This document shows positions 1 through 6,536 of a stretch of DNA of 23,845 nucleotides, piece by piece; the stretch's first letter is position 1; each line of letters starts with the position of its first letter. Under the pieces are notes generated by a model that saw nothing but the letters and a program-made list of their open reading frames with translations, ran no database searches and was not told the DNA's origin. Origin of the DNA: UBA11606 sp964513285 (lineage in GTDB: Bacteria > Actinomycetota > Acidimicrobiia > Acidimicrobiales > Aldehydirespiratoraceae); assembly GCA_964513285.1 (NCBI GenBank), contig CAZEML010000042.1:1-23845 (forward strand), in the 5' to 3' direction. The position numbers and the translations under genes are program-made.

Positions 1-1314
1 CCCGGCCACCGCGACTTCTCCGAGGACACGTACCGGGTCCTGGCCGCCACCGACGCCGCGATCATGGTGCTCGACGGCTCGAAGGGCATCGAGTCCCAGA
101 CCCGAAAGCTCTTCGAGGTCTGCCGCGACCGCGAGATCCCGATCGTCACCTTCATCAACAAGTGGGACCGTCCCGGCCGCGATCCGCTCGAACTCCTCGA
201 CGAGATCGAGGAGCAGCTGATCCTTGAGCCGGTGCCGATGAACTGGCCGGTCGGCGAGAGCGACCGCTTCCGCGGGCTCATCGATCGCACCAGCGGCGAC
301 TTCGTGCGCTACACCCGTACCGCTCGTGGCGCCGACGAAGCGCCCGAGGAGATCGTCGAACCCGAACGGGCCGAAGCCGAAGAGGGCGACCTCTGGCTGG
401 AGGCCCAGGAGGGCATCGAGCTGCTCGACGTCATGGATCGCAGCTTCGACAAGAAGCGCTTCGAGGCCGGCGAGCTGTCCCCCGTGTTCTTCGGGTCGGC
501 CCTCACCAACTTCGGTGTGCGCATGATTCTCGACGCGATGGTCGATCTCGTCCCGTCCCCGTCGCCTCGCATCGACCGCGAGGGAGATCCTCGCCCGCTC
601 GACGCGCCGTTCTCGGGGATCGTCTTCAAGGTCCAGGCCAACATGGACAAGGCCCATCGCGACCGGGTCGCGTTCCTACGGGTCTGCTCCGGGCAGTTCG
701 ATCGCGGCATGGTCGTGACGCACGAACCGACCGGCAAGCCGTTCGCCACCAAGTACGCCCACTCGGTGTCCGGCCAGGATCGCGAGACCGTCGAGCAGGC
801 CTTCCCCGGCGATGTCGTCGGTCTCGTCAACGCCAACGACTTCCGCGTCGGCGACAGCGTCTTCGTCGACGATGCCGTGCAGTGGCCGCTCGTCCCCTCG
901 TTCGCACCCGCGCACTTCCGGATCGCACGCACGCTCGACACGTCGAAGGCCAAGCAGTTCCGTTCCGGCGTCAACCAGCTCGACGAAGAGGGCGTGGTGC
1001 AGGTGCTGCGCGAGCCCGACGTCGGCGATCAGGCCCCGATCCTCGCAGCGGTCGGTCCGCTCCAGTTCGAGGTCGTTCAGCACCGGCTCGAGAACGAGTT
1101 CGGTTCACCCGTCGAGCTGGTGCCGTGTGCGTGGACCACCGCCCGCATCACCGACCAGGAGTCGGCCGACAAGCTCCGCGGGATGAGTGGCGTGACGGTC
1201 GCAGCCCGGGCCGACGGCGAACTGCTGGCACTGTTCGAGTCGCCCTACTGGCTTCAGCGCCTGGAGATGGATCAGCCCGAGCTCACCCTCACCAAGCTCA
1301 TCGCCGAAGGCTGA
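1..1314 (+). CDS. prfC: Peptide chain release factor 3 (RF3), 5'-truncated by window edge
   Basis: Translational GTPase of the EF-G/RF3 class that removes RF1/RF2 from the ribosome after peptide release. The reading frame is open from base 1 and begins inside the switch II motif (D-T-)PGH, followed by RDFSEDTYR, typical of RF3. The G4 motif NKWD is at visible residues 53-56, followed by the RF3-like DRPGRDPLELLDEIE. The central stretch with SPVFFGSALTNFGV and the C-terminal FEVVQHRLENEFG segment also match RF3 and not EF-G. 437 residues are visible; E. coli RF3 has 529, so roughly the first 90, including the P-loop, lie outside the window. The gene ends with TGA and converges on the nucleotidyltransferase gene 31 bp away. 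No terminator hairpin is obvious in that gap. Confidence 0.95.
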   Translation, partial: PGHRDFSEDTYRVLAATDAAIMVLDGSKGIESQTRKLFEVCRDREIPIVTFINKWDRPGRDPLELLDEIEEQLILEPVPMNWPVGESDRFRGLIDRTSGDFVRYTRTARGADEAPEEIVEPERAEAEEGDLWLEAQEGIELLDVMDRSFDKKRFEAGELSPVFFGSALTNFGVRMILDAMVDLVPSPSPRIDREGDPRPLDAPFSGIVFKVQANMDKAHRDRVAFLRVCSGQFDRGMVVTHEPTGKPFATKYAHSVSGQDRETVEQAFPGDVVGLVNANDFRVGDSVFVDDAVQWPLVPSFAPAHFRIARTLDTSKAKQFRSGVNQLDEEGVVQVLREPDVGDQAPILAAVGPLQFEVVQHRLENEFGSPVELVPCAWTTARITDQESADKLRGMSGVTVAARADGELLALFESPYWLQRLEMDQPELTLTKLIAEG

Positions 1315-1345
1315 CGCAGCTTCGTGCCTCGCCCACCGCGGCTGA

Positions 1346-1879
1346 TCAGCCGGCCAGGCGACGGACCTTCTCGATCCGGGGATCGTCGCCGCCGAGGTAG
1401 CGAACGAGCACGCCCAGTACGGCCTCGACATCGAGCGTGCCGGCGGTCGCCATCTCTTCGAGATCAGCCCAGTCTTTCGTCCGGTCGAAGAAGGCCTTGA
1501 AGACCGCAAGGTCGCGGCACGCGAGGAACGGCACCCGCTCGCCCGCGAAGTCTTCCCACCGGGCTCGGGCGGCCGCCTGTTCGTGGAACGGCGTGGTGTT
1601 GAAGAAGACATCGACCGGCGTGGCGTCCCACCACAGCCTGGTCTGCCCGTCTCGCTCGACTCGGACGCGATCGTCGTCGGTCACCGCGACACCGTTGGGC
1701 AGGGCAGCGAACACGCGATCACGGTCGTCGACATCGACGAACAGGTTGACGTCGATGTCGATGGTGCCCCGGGCACGTTGGGTGCACCAGGCGAGCGCCA
1801 GTGCGCCGCCGAACGCGTGAGGGATGCCGGCCGCCTGGAGCCCGCCATGCACGGCGACGATCCGTTCGACGAGGTTCAT
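1346..1879 (-). CDS. Nucleotidyltransferase-fold protein, probable toxin of an Xre/NTase pair (AbiEii-like)
   Basis: Predicted 177-aa protein of the polymerase-beta-like nucleotidyltransferase superfamily. Visible signature: FGG at residues 23-25, then the acidic pair D41-I-D43, and a third carboxylate at D90 in the strand VDVFF. This is the hG[G/S]...DhDh...D metal-binding arrangement. The C-terminal AFFDRTKDWADL segment resembles the conserved R/K-x-KDxxDL element of AbiEii-like proteins. Its ATG overlaps the stop of the upstream Xre gene by 4 bp (ATGA), so the two are translationally coupled. This coupling and the regulator-first order suggest a toxin-antitoxin module in which this protein is the toxin. 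A housekeeping or orphan NTase role cannot be excluded. The fold is clear, the toxin role is inferred. Confidence 0.75.
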   Translation of the reverse strand: MNLVERIVAVHGGLQAAGIPHAFGGALALAWCTQRARGTIDIDVNLFVDVDDRDRVFAALPNGVAVTDDDRVRVERDGQTRLWWDATPVDVFFNTTPFHEQAAARARWEDFAGERVPFLACRDLAVFKAFFDRTKDWADLEEMATAGTLDVEAVLGVLVRYLGGDDPRIEKVRRLAG

Positions 1880-2184
1880 CGACCGAAGATCGGATAGCGA
1901 AGCTCGGGCTCGTGCCGCGCCGGGAAGGCGGCAGCCAACTCGAGGACCGCGACCAACTCGTCGCCGCGATCGAGCCCTGGGGACTCCATTCGGGGTCGAA
2001 GTTCGAGGTCGGCGACGAAGCCCGCAGCTCGCAGGATTCGAGCGAGCGTCTCGGTCGACGGGACCTTGCGGCCCGACTCGTAGGCGGCGAGCGTTGAATG
2101 CGAGGTGCCCGCCCGGTCGGCGAGCGATCGCAGCGAGAGGCCCGACCGGGATCGAGCGGTTCGAAGCGTCATCGGCGCATGCAT
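1876..2184 (-). CDS. Xre-family HTH regulator, probable antitoxin and autoregulator
   Basis: Small DNA-binding protein with a lambda-repressor/Xre helix-turn-helix near the N-terminus: SLRSLADRAGTSHSTLAAYE followed by SGRKVPSTETLARILRAAGF, the usual Q/S-x-x-A-x-x-x-G-x-S ... ESGR-x-P pattern. The C-terminal third has no recognised domain. The start is ambiguous. ATG at 2184 gives 102 aa and lies 6 nt after a TACCAT -10-like box, fitting a leaderless transcript; ATG at 2172 gives 98 aa. I prefer 2184. The stop overlaps the nucleotidyltransferase start by 4 bp. A perfect inverted repeat lies 8 bp upstream of the chosen start, so autoregulation is likely. Being first in the pair and having an HTH fits an antitoxin, but no functional data can be read from sequence. 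Confidence 0.78.
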   Translation of the reverse strand: MHAPMTLRTARSRSGLSLRSLADRAGTSHSTLAAYESGRKVPSTETLARILRAAGFVADLELRPRMESPGLDRGDELVAVLELAAAFPARHEPELRYPIFGR

Positions 2185-2190
2185 GCCCGT

Positions 2191-2196
2191 ATGGTA
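2191..2196 (-). promoter_or_regulatory. Putative -10 box for the Xre/NTase operon (leaderless)
   Basis: On the minus strand TACCAT matches TANNNT and is followed by 6 nt and then ATG at 2184, so transcription would start at or next to the start codon. It overlaps the inverted repeat at 2192-2211, so a protein bound there would block the polymerase. No convincing -35 is visible. Confidence 0.45.
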
Positions 2197-2211
2197 TCCG
2201 ATTGGATACCA
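2192..2211. promoter_or_regulatory. Perfect 8-bp inverted repeat, probable Xre operator
   Basis: TGGTATCC-gatt-GGATACCA is perfectly symmetrical (8-bp arms, 4-bp centre) and stands out as an AT-richer island just upstream of the Xre gene. The half-site TATCC/GGATA is the same as in HipB operators of E. coli (TATCC-N8-GGATA), another Xre-type antitoxin, but here the centre is 4 bp. It also lies 22 bp before the -10-like box of the divergent small membrane protein gene and could influence both directions. Confidence 0.65.
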
Positions 2212-2232
2212 GATGATGGCAAGGGGGCCGCC

Positions 2233-2238
2233 TACGCT
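2233..2238 (+). promoter_or_regulatory. Putative -10 box, leaderless start of small membrane protein gene
   Basis: TACGCT (TANNNT) followed by 7 nt and GTG at 2246. The spacing matches that seen before several other starts in this window and is the main reason for choosing the GTG. Confidence 0.45.
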
Positions 2239-2245
2239 CTCGGCC

Positions 2246-2395
2246 GTGTCCTTCCTCGCCGCCGTCGCCCAGTCCACCAACGACATCGGCGATCAGGTCG
2301 CACAGGACTCCGGTGCGGTCGGCATCATCGGCTTCTTCATCGTCGGCGTGATCGTCGTGATCGGCGCCGCGATCCACCGAAAGCGCCGCGGCTGA
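2246..2395 (+). CDS. Small single-pass membrane protein, 49 aa
   Basis: Predicted 49-aa protein starting at GTG 2246. It has a polar N-terminal part (AQSTNDIGDQVAQDSG, residues 8-23), one hydrophobic helix (about residues 24-43, GAVGIIGFFIVGVIVVIGAA) and a basic tail HRKRRG, which predicts an outside-N/inside-C orientation by the positive-inside rule. The same frame is open further upstream to an ATG at 2213, but that would add GC-rich sequence unlike the rest. The TANNNT-N7-GTG arrangement supports the shorter form. It faces the MFS gene convergently with 21 bp between. Function unknown; I recognise no family, only a composition typical of small actinobacterial membrane proteins. Confidence 0.6.
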   Translation: MSFLAAVAQSTNDIGDQVAQDSGAVGIIGFFIVGVIVVIGAAIHRKRRG

Positions 2396-2416
2396 CGGTC
2401 TCGTACTCCAGGGCGC

Positions 2417-3616
2417 CTAGGCGTGGACCCCGCCTTCGGGCGTTGTCCGGTCGCGTCCGGCCTCGAGTTGTCGCATCGCCCACACGCCCACGATCGGGCC
2501 GGGGGCGAGCATGGCGAACGCCCAACCCCAGCTGGTGGCGTCGCGCACCCACGGGACGAGGAAGATCGTGGCCACGCTCAGCACGAAGCCCGACGCCAGC
2601 TGCACCGTCAACGCGGTCCCGACCGTCTCCGCAGGGACCTCTTCGCTCACGATCGTCGAGAACTGGGCGCTGTCGGCGACGACCGCGTAGCCCCACACCA
2701 GGGCGGGCATGAGCACGACCACCAGCGGCGCATCGACGAGGAAGCCGACGATCACCGCCATCGCCGCTGACCCGGACAGCGCCCACCGCGCCGCGATCGC
2801 CCGGCCGCGGGTGTCGCTGATGCGACCGGCGTGCACCGAGCCGGCCGCGCCGATCCCGATGACGAAGAACGCGATGAGGCTCGCCCCACGGTCGGAGTCG
2901 ACGACGTCGCCGGCGAAGACCGCGATCCAGGCCCACATCGCGTACAGCTCCCACATGTGACCGAAGTAGCCGAGGGTCGCGAGCCGGAACGAACGGATCG
3001 CGATGAGGCTGCGGATTCGGCTCGGGTCGAACCGTTGAGGCGCGCCGAGGTGGGGACCCGGGGCGCCGAGCTGGTCGATCACCAGGCCACCGACGAGGGT
3101 CAGTGCCGAGATCGTCAGCAGGGTCGGCACCCAGCCGAAGCCGCCGAGGGCGTTGACGAGGTGCGGCAGGGCGGACCCGAGGGTCAGCGCGCCGACCATC
3201 GTGCCGAGCGCGACGCCGCGACCGGTGGCGAACCAGCCCGACATCGCCTTCATCGCCGGTGGATACACCAGCGCGAGCAAGGCACCCGTCAAGAATCGGT
3301 AGACGAGGGCGCTGCCGTAACCGTCGCCGACGACGACCAACGCGTTCGCTGCCGCCGCACCAGCCGCGCCGATGAGCACCAACCGGCGGGGCCGGATCCG
3401 ATCCGCGAGTCCGGTGACGGCGCTGACCACCGCGCCGGCGACGAAGCCGAGCTGGACGGTGATGACGAGCCAGCTCGCCTCGATGGTGCCGATCGCCCAA
3501 CGCGCTCGGAGATCACCGAGGACGGCGCTCGTGGCGAACCACGGTGACATCGCAAGGACGACACCGACGGCGAGAACGTACAACTGGCCCCGAGGGGTTG
3601 GTCCGGCACGCCGCAT
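2417..3616 (-). CDS. MFS transporter, 399 aa
   Basis: Integral membrane protein of the major facilitator superfamily with about 12 hydrophobic segments in two halves. The loop between helices 2 and 3 carries GLADRIRPRRLVLIG, a variant of the MFS motif A (G-x-L-a-D-R-x-x-R-R). A second related loop, GRISDTRGRAIAARWAL, sits in the C-terminal half, as expected for the internal duplication. A long polar central loop (QLGAPGPHLGAPQRFDPSRI) separates the halves. The start ATG at 3616 is preceded by a moderate Shine-Dalgarno (GAAAGGG, about 10 nt upstream). It lies 39 bp downstream of the coiled-coil gene on the same strand and may be cotranscribed. Substrate cannot be told; the overall look resembles MFS drug or anion/proton carriers. 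Confidence 0.9.
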   Translation of the reverse strand: MRRAGPTPRGQLYVLAVGVVLAMSPWFATSAVLGDLRARWAIGTIEASWLVITVQLGFVAGAVVSAVTGLADRIRPRRLVLIGAAGAAAANALVVVGDGYGSALVYRFLTGALLALVYPPAMKAMSGWFATGRGVALGTMVGALTLGSALPHLVNALGGFGWVPTLLTISALTLVGGLVIDQLGAPGPHLGAPQRFDPSRIRSLIAIRSFRLATLGYFGHMWELYAMWAWIAVFAGDVVDSDRGASLIAFFVIGIGAAGSVHAGRISDTRGRAIAARWALSGSAAMAVIVGFLVDAPLVVVLMPALVWGYAVVADSAQFSTIVSEEVPAETVGTALTVQLASGFVLSVATIFLVPWVRDATSWGWAFAMLAPGPIVGVWAMRQLEAGRDRTTPEGGVHA

Positions 3617-3655
3617 GTCCGGACAACCCTTTCACCGGGTGTTCGGATTCCCCAA

Positions 3656-4798
3656 TCAGGCGGCGAGCGGGGCGTAGGCCATCCGGTAACCCCGACCCTC
3701 GACGCCCTTGGCGAGCTCGACGGACCGGAACCGCAGGCCGGTCGGGACCGAGCGGGCAACGAGCGTGCCGGGCGTGCCGGTCAGCTCCTGTTCGGGGAAC
3801 CAGGTCTCGCTGCGAGCCTCGCCATCCGCGCCTGCGTCGAGGAGCGGCTGGCCAGCCCGACGCCGGATCGCCTGGAGCATGAGGTACTCCGGCGGGGTCA
3901 ACGCCCGCGCTTCGACGCCTCGGGCCGCGGCATCGGTCGCCGTGACGTTGATGTCGTTGCAGGCCGCCTCGAGCGGGAGCCCTTGCGCCCGCAACTCCCG
4001 CGTGGCGCCGCCTTCCTCGGCGTACAGCGAGATCCGCAAGCCGTCGAAGGGCCCAGTTCGGAGCAGATCCTCCGCCAGCGGGCCGGTGCCGCCACCGAAC
4101 CGAAGCCGCCCGACGAAGTCGGCACACGCCTCCGCACCCTCGGCGCTGCCGTTGGCGCCGGCGTAGTTGTTGAAGGCGACGGTCTTCCCGATCGCGGCGA
4201 ACACGCGGGGGTCGGCGGCCGGGGTCAGGAGGAGTCCGACCCGGCGGGCGGTCGACAGGTAGGTGCGGAGCTCGTCGGTGAGCACGTTGGAGATCAGCGC
4301 TTCGAAGCCCGGGACTTGATGGACTCGGCCCTTCGCGCCCTGGAAGCGGATGGTGCGGGACCGGGCGTCGTAGAGCCCGAACGAGGAGAACATGTCGAGG
4401 ATCGAGTCGTACTGCTCGCGCAGGTCGTGACGACGGATGAACGACTCATCCGAGAGGGTCTCGGGCGTGTCGGGAATCTCCGGAGCGAGACGGTCGGCGA
4501 GCCGATCCGAGATCCCGGCGAGGTCCTCCGTGTAGCTCTCGACCTCGCGCTGGATGTCCGCCAGGATCGTCAGACCCTTTCCGGTGATGGCGTCGTACTC
4601 GCGCTGAAGCGCAGTCATCTGGGCCTGGGCTTCGATCAGGCGGACCTCGAGGGAGCGCCGCTGTTCGTAGACCCGGTGGCCCTGTTCGAGGAGTTGGCGA
4701 GTGGAGCCGAGACGCATCAAGGCCGGATGGTCGAGACCGAGCTCCTGCAGCGCCGCACCCCAGGAGCCGGGGCTGGCGGGAACACCCTGTGTCGTCAT
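3656..4798 (-). CDS. Unrecognised 380-aa protein with N-terminal coiled coil
   Basis: I do not recognise a family. The ATG at 4798 is set by a near-perfect Shine-Dalgarno (GAGGAGG, spacing about 7 nt); an upstream in-frame ATG at 4960 lacks one. After a short head (GVPASPGSWGAALQELGLDHP) residues about 35-105 are heptad-like and charged (LIEAQAQMTALQREYDAI, ILADIQREVESYTEDLAGI), predicting a coiled coil. The rest is a mixed alpha/beta domain with no signal peptide or membrane helix. Notable stretches are ILDMFSSFGLYDARSRTIRF and LRISLYAEEGGATRELRAQGL. It lies 39 bp upstream of the MFS gene on the same strand. No catalytic motif is apparent. The opposite strand is also open for about 950 bp, but that frame has the low-complexity look of an antisense shadow. 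Confidence 0.75.
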   Translation of the reverse strand: MTTQGVPASPGSWGAALQELGLDHPALMRLGSTRQLLEQGHRVYEQRRSLEVRLIEAQAQMTALQREYDAITGKGLTILADIQREVESYTEDLAGISDRLADRLAPEIPDTPETLSDESFIRRHDLREQYDSILDMFSSFGLYDARSRTIRFQGAKGRVHQVPGFEALISNVLTDELRTYLSTARRVGLLLTPAADPRVFAAIGKTVAFNNYAGANGSAEGAEACADFVGRLRFGGGTGPLAEDLLRTGPFDGLRISLYAEEGGATRELRAQGLPLEAACNDINVTATDAAARGVEARALTPPEYLMLQAIRRRAGQPLLDAGADGEARSETWFPEQELTGTPGTLVARSVPTGLRFRSVELAKGVEGRGYRMAYAPLAA

Positions 4799-5034
4799 GT
4801 CTGCACCTCCTCGTCGAACCAGGCGCTCGCCGGAAACGAGCTCATCGGAAACCGTGCACTCACCGTACGGATCGACCACGAGGCGGACCATGGGGAAGGT
4901 GCGCCGTTCGCGAGCCCCCGGAGTCACCGCCGCTGAGTACTCCCGTACCCAAATGCTCAAGGACCGGCGTGCACGTGCCGAGGGCGGCGGATGGTGTGAC
5001 CGACGGCGCCTTCCCGAAGGCCGGCCGCTCTGCT

Positions 5035-5050
5035 TAACTTACGGCGTAAG
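5035..5050 (+). promoter_or_regulatory. Putative P450 promoter/operator: TAACTT box overlapping inverted repeat CTTAC-GGC-GTAAG
   Basis: The 5-bp inverted repeat CTTAC-ggc-GTAAG (5038-5050) sits 18 bp before the P450 GTG and overlaps TAACTT (5035-5040), a possible -10 hexamer. TTAC...GTAA half-sites are common for TetR-type repressors, but no regulator gene for it is in the window. The rest of the 270-bp gap (4799-5068) between the divergent coiled-coil gene and the P450 shows only the Shine-Dalgarno elements. Confidence 0.4.
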
Positions 5051-5068
5051 CCGCCGACAGGAGCGACC

Positions 5069-6316
5069 GTGACCGACCTCCAGGACTCCCCCATCGAGCA
5101 CGCCCACGGGCGCCCACCCGTGAGCGATTGGCTGACCGACTTCGATCACCAGCACCCCGACTACGCGGCCGCGGCGCCCGAGATCTGGGAGCAGGTGCGC
5201 ACCAGCGGGTGCCCGATCGCCCACAGCGAGCGCTACGGCGGCACCTGGCTGCCGACCCGCCACGAGGACATCGCCGCGATCTCCAAGGATCCCGAGCACT
5301 TCTCGAGCCAGGGCGTGATCGTCACCGAGTTCCGGCCCGACATCCCGGCGCCGATGGGCTACGCCCCGCCGATCACCAGCGATCCGCCCTTCCATCAGAT
5401 CGCCCGCGGCATCCTTCTCAAGTTCTTCTCCCCCAAGGCCATGGAGCAGTGGGAGCCGGTCGCCCGCGACACCTGCCGCCGGTTGATCGCCGACATCAAG
5501 GCCCGCATCGACGCCGGCGAGTCGATCGTCGACTGCGCCCAGAGCTACAGCCAGCACATCCCCGTCATGGTGATGGCCGACATGCTCGACCTGCCCCGCG
5601 AGGACGGCGACGAGTTCCGCCGCTTCATCCACAACATCATGGAGCAGGGCAACGTCGACCAAGACGAGATGCCCTACGAAGACACGATGGACTTCTATCT
5701 CGACACCAAGGTCGCCGAGCGTCGGCAGAACCTCGGTGACGACCTGATCTCCTACCTGTGCGAGGCCGACATCGAGGGCATGGCGCTGCTCGACGAACAC
5801 GTCCGCGGGACGATCGGGCTCCTCATCATCGCCGGCATCGACACGACCTGGTCGGCGATCGGCGCGTCGATGTGGCACCTCGCCCAGCATCCCGAACACC
5901 GCGCTCGCTGGATCGACGAACCCGACGTTCGCCCGTTCGCGATCGAAGAGTTCCTGCGCTTCTACGCACCGGTCACCATGGCCCGCCTCATCGCCAAGGA
6001 CATCGAGTTCGAAGGCTGCCCGATGAAGGCCGGCGAATGGTCGCTGCTGCCGTTCCCCGCCGCCAACCGCGACCCCGAGATGTTCGAGCAGGCCGACGAG
6101 TTCGTGATGGACCGGGCCCGCAACCGCCACTCCGCGTTCGGCCTCGGGATCCATCGTTGCATCGGCTCGAACCTCGCTCGTATGGAGCTGCGCGTCGCCC
6201 TCGAAGAGTGGATGGCTGCGTTCCCCGACTTCGAACTCGCCGACGCCGACAGCGTCACCTGGTCGACCGGTCAGGTGCGCGGCCCCCGCCAGCTTCCGCT
6301 CCGCTTCCCGTCCTGA
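5069..6316 (+). CDS. Cytochrome P450, 415 aa
   Basis: Soluble bacterial class I cytochrome P450 monooxygenase. All hallmark motifs are present: I-helix oxygen-activation motif AGIDTTWS (residues 255-262), the K-helix E294-F-L-R297 (ExxR), and the heme-binding loop FGLGIHRCIG with the axial thiolate at C364. Length (415 aa) is normal for bacterial P450s. The start is GTG at 5069, preceded by AGGAG at about 9 nt. A [3Fe-4S] ferredoxin gene begins 15 bp after the stop and is the obvious electron donor; no ferredoxin reductase is present nearby. Substrate cannot be derived from sequence. A possible TetR-type operator precedes the gene. Confidence 0.95.
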   Translation: MTDLQDSPIEHAHGRPPVSDWLTDFDHQHPDYAAAAPEIWEQVRTSGCPIAHSERYGGTWLPTRHEDIAAISKDPEHFSSQGVIVTEFRPDIPAPMGYAPPITSDPPFHQIARGILLKFFSPKAMEQWEPVARDTCRRLIADIKARIDAGESIVDCAQSYSQHIPVMVMADMLDLPREDGDEFRRFIHNIMEQGNVDQDEMPYEDTMDFYLDTKVAERRQNLGDDLISYLCEADIEGMALLDEHVRGTIGLLIIAGIDTTWSAIGASMWHLAQHPEHRARWIDEPDVRPFAIEEFLRFYAPVTMARLIAKDIEFEGCPMKAGEWSLLPFPAANRDPEMFEQADEFVMDRARNRHSAFGLGIHRCIGSNLARMELRVALEEWMAAFPDFELADADSVTWSTGQVRGPRQLPLRFPS

Positions 6317-6318
6317 CG

Positions 6319-6324
6319 TAAGGT
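6319..6324 (+). promoter_or_regulatory. Putative -10 box of ferredoxin gene (leaderless)
   Basis: TAAGGT followed by 7 nt and the GTG start at 6332. It lies in the 15-bp P450-ferredoxin gap, so the ferredoxin may also be made from its own leaderless transcript. No Shine-Dalgarno precedes the GTG. Confidence 0.4.
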
Positions 6325-6331
6325 TCACGCC

Positions 6332-6526
6332 GTGAAGATCAAGTACGACCGCGACGCCTGCCAAGGCCACAACCGGTGCTACATGCTGGCGCCGGAGCTG
6401 TTCGACACCGACGACGAGGGCTACGCGATCCTCCTCATCGACGGTGAGATCCCCGCCGAGCTCGAGGAGAAGGCCCGCCTCGCGGCGGACAACTGCCCCG
6501 AGTTCGCGATCGAGATCGAGGAGTAG
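6332..6526 (+). CDS. [3Fe-4S] ferredoxin, P450 redox partner, 64 aa
   Basis: Small acidic ferredoxin. Cluster ligands C10-x-x-H13-x-x-C16 and C55-P56 form the CxxHxxC...CP pattern of single-cluster [3Fe-4S] ferredoxins that serve actinobacterial P450s; histidine replaces the cysteine that would complete a [4Fe-4S] cluster. The middle (LAPELFDTDDEGYA) is also typical of this group. GTG start; the gene follows the P450 by 15 bp on the same strand, so it very likely donates electrons to it. The stop codon TAG forms the first three bases of a TAGGGT box before the next gene. Confidence 0.93.
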   Translation: MKIKYDRDACQGHNRCYMLAPELFDTDDEGYAILLIDGEIPAELEEKARLAADNCPEFAIEIEE

Positions 6527-6529
6527 GGT
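6524..6529 (+). promoter_or_regulatory. Putative -10 box overlapping the ferredoxin stop codon
   Basis: TAGGGT, in which TAG is the ferredoxin stop codon, is followed by 7 nt and ATG at 6537. The dehydrogenase-like gene has no Shine-Dalgarno, so a leaderless transcript is a reasonable reading. Confidence 0.4.
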
Positions 6530-6536
6530 CCGCTCG

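Noticed and set aside
4799..4960. N-terminal extension of the coiled-coil protein to ATG 4960
   Set aside because: No Shine-Dalgarno precedes 4960, while ATG 4798 has a near-perfect GAGGAGG. The extra 54 residues look like translated intergenic sequence.
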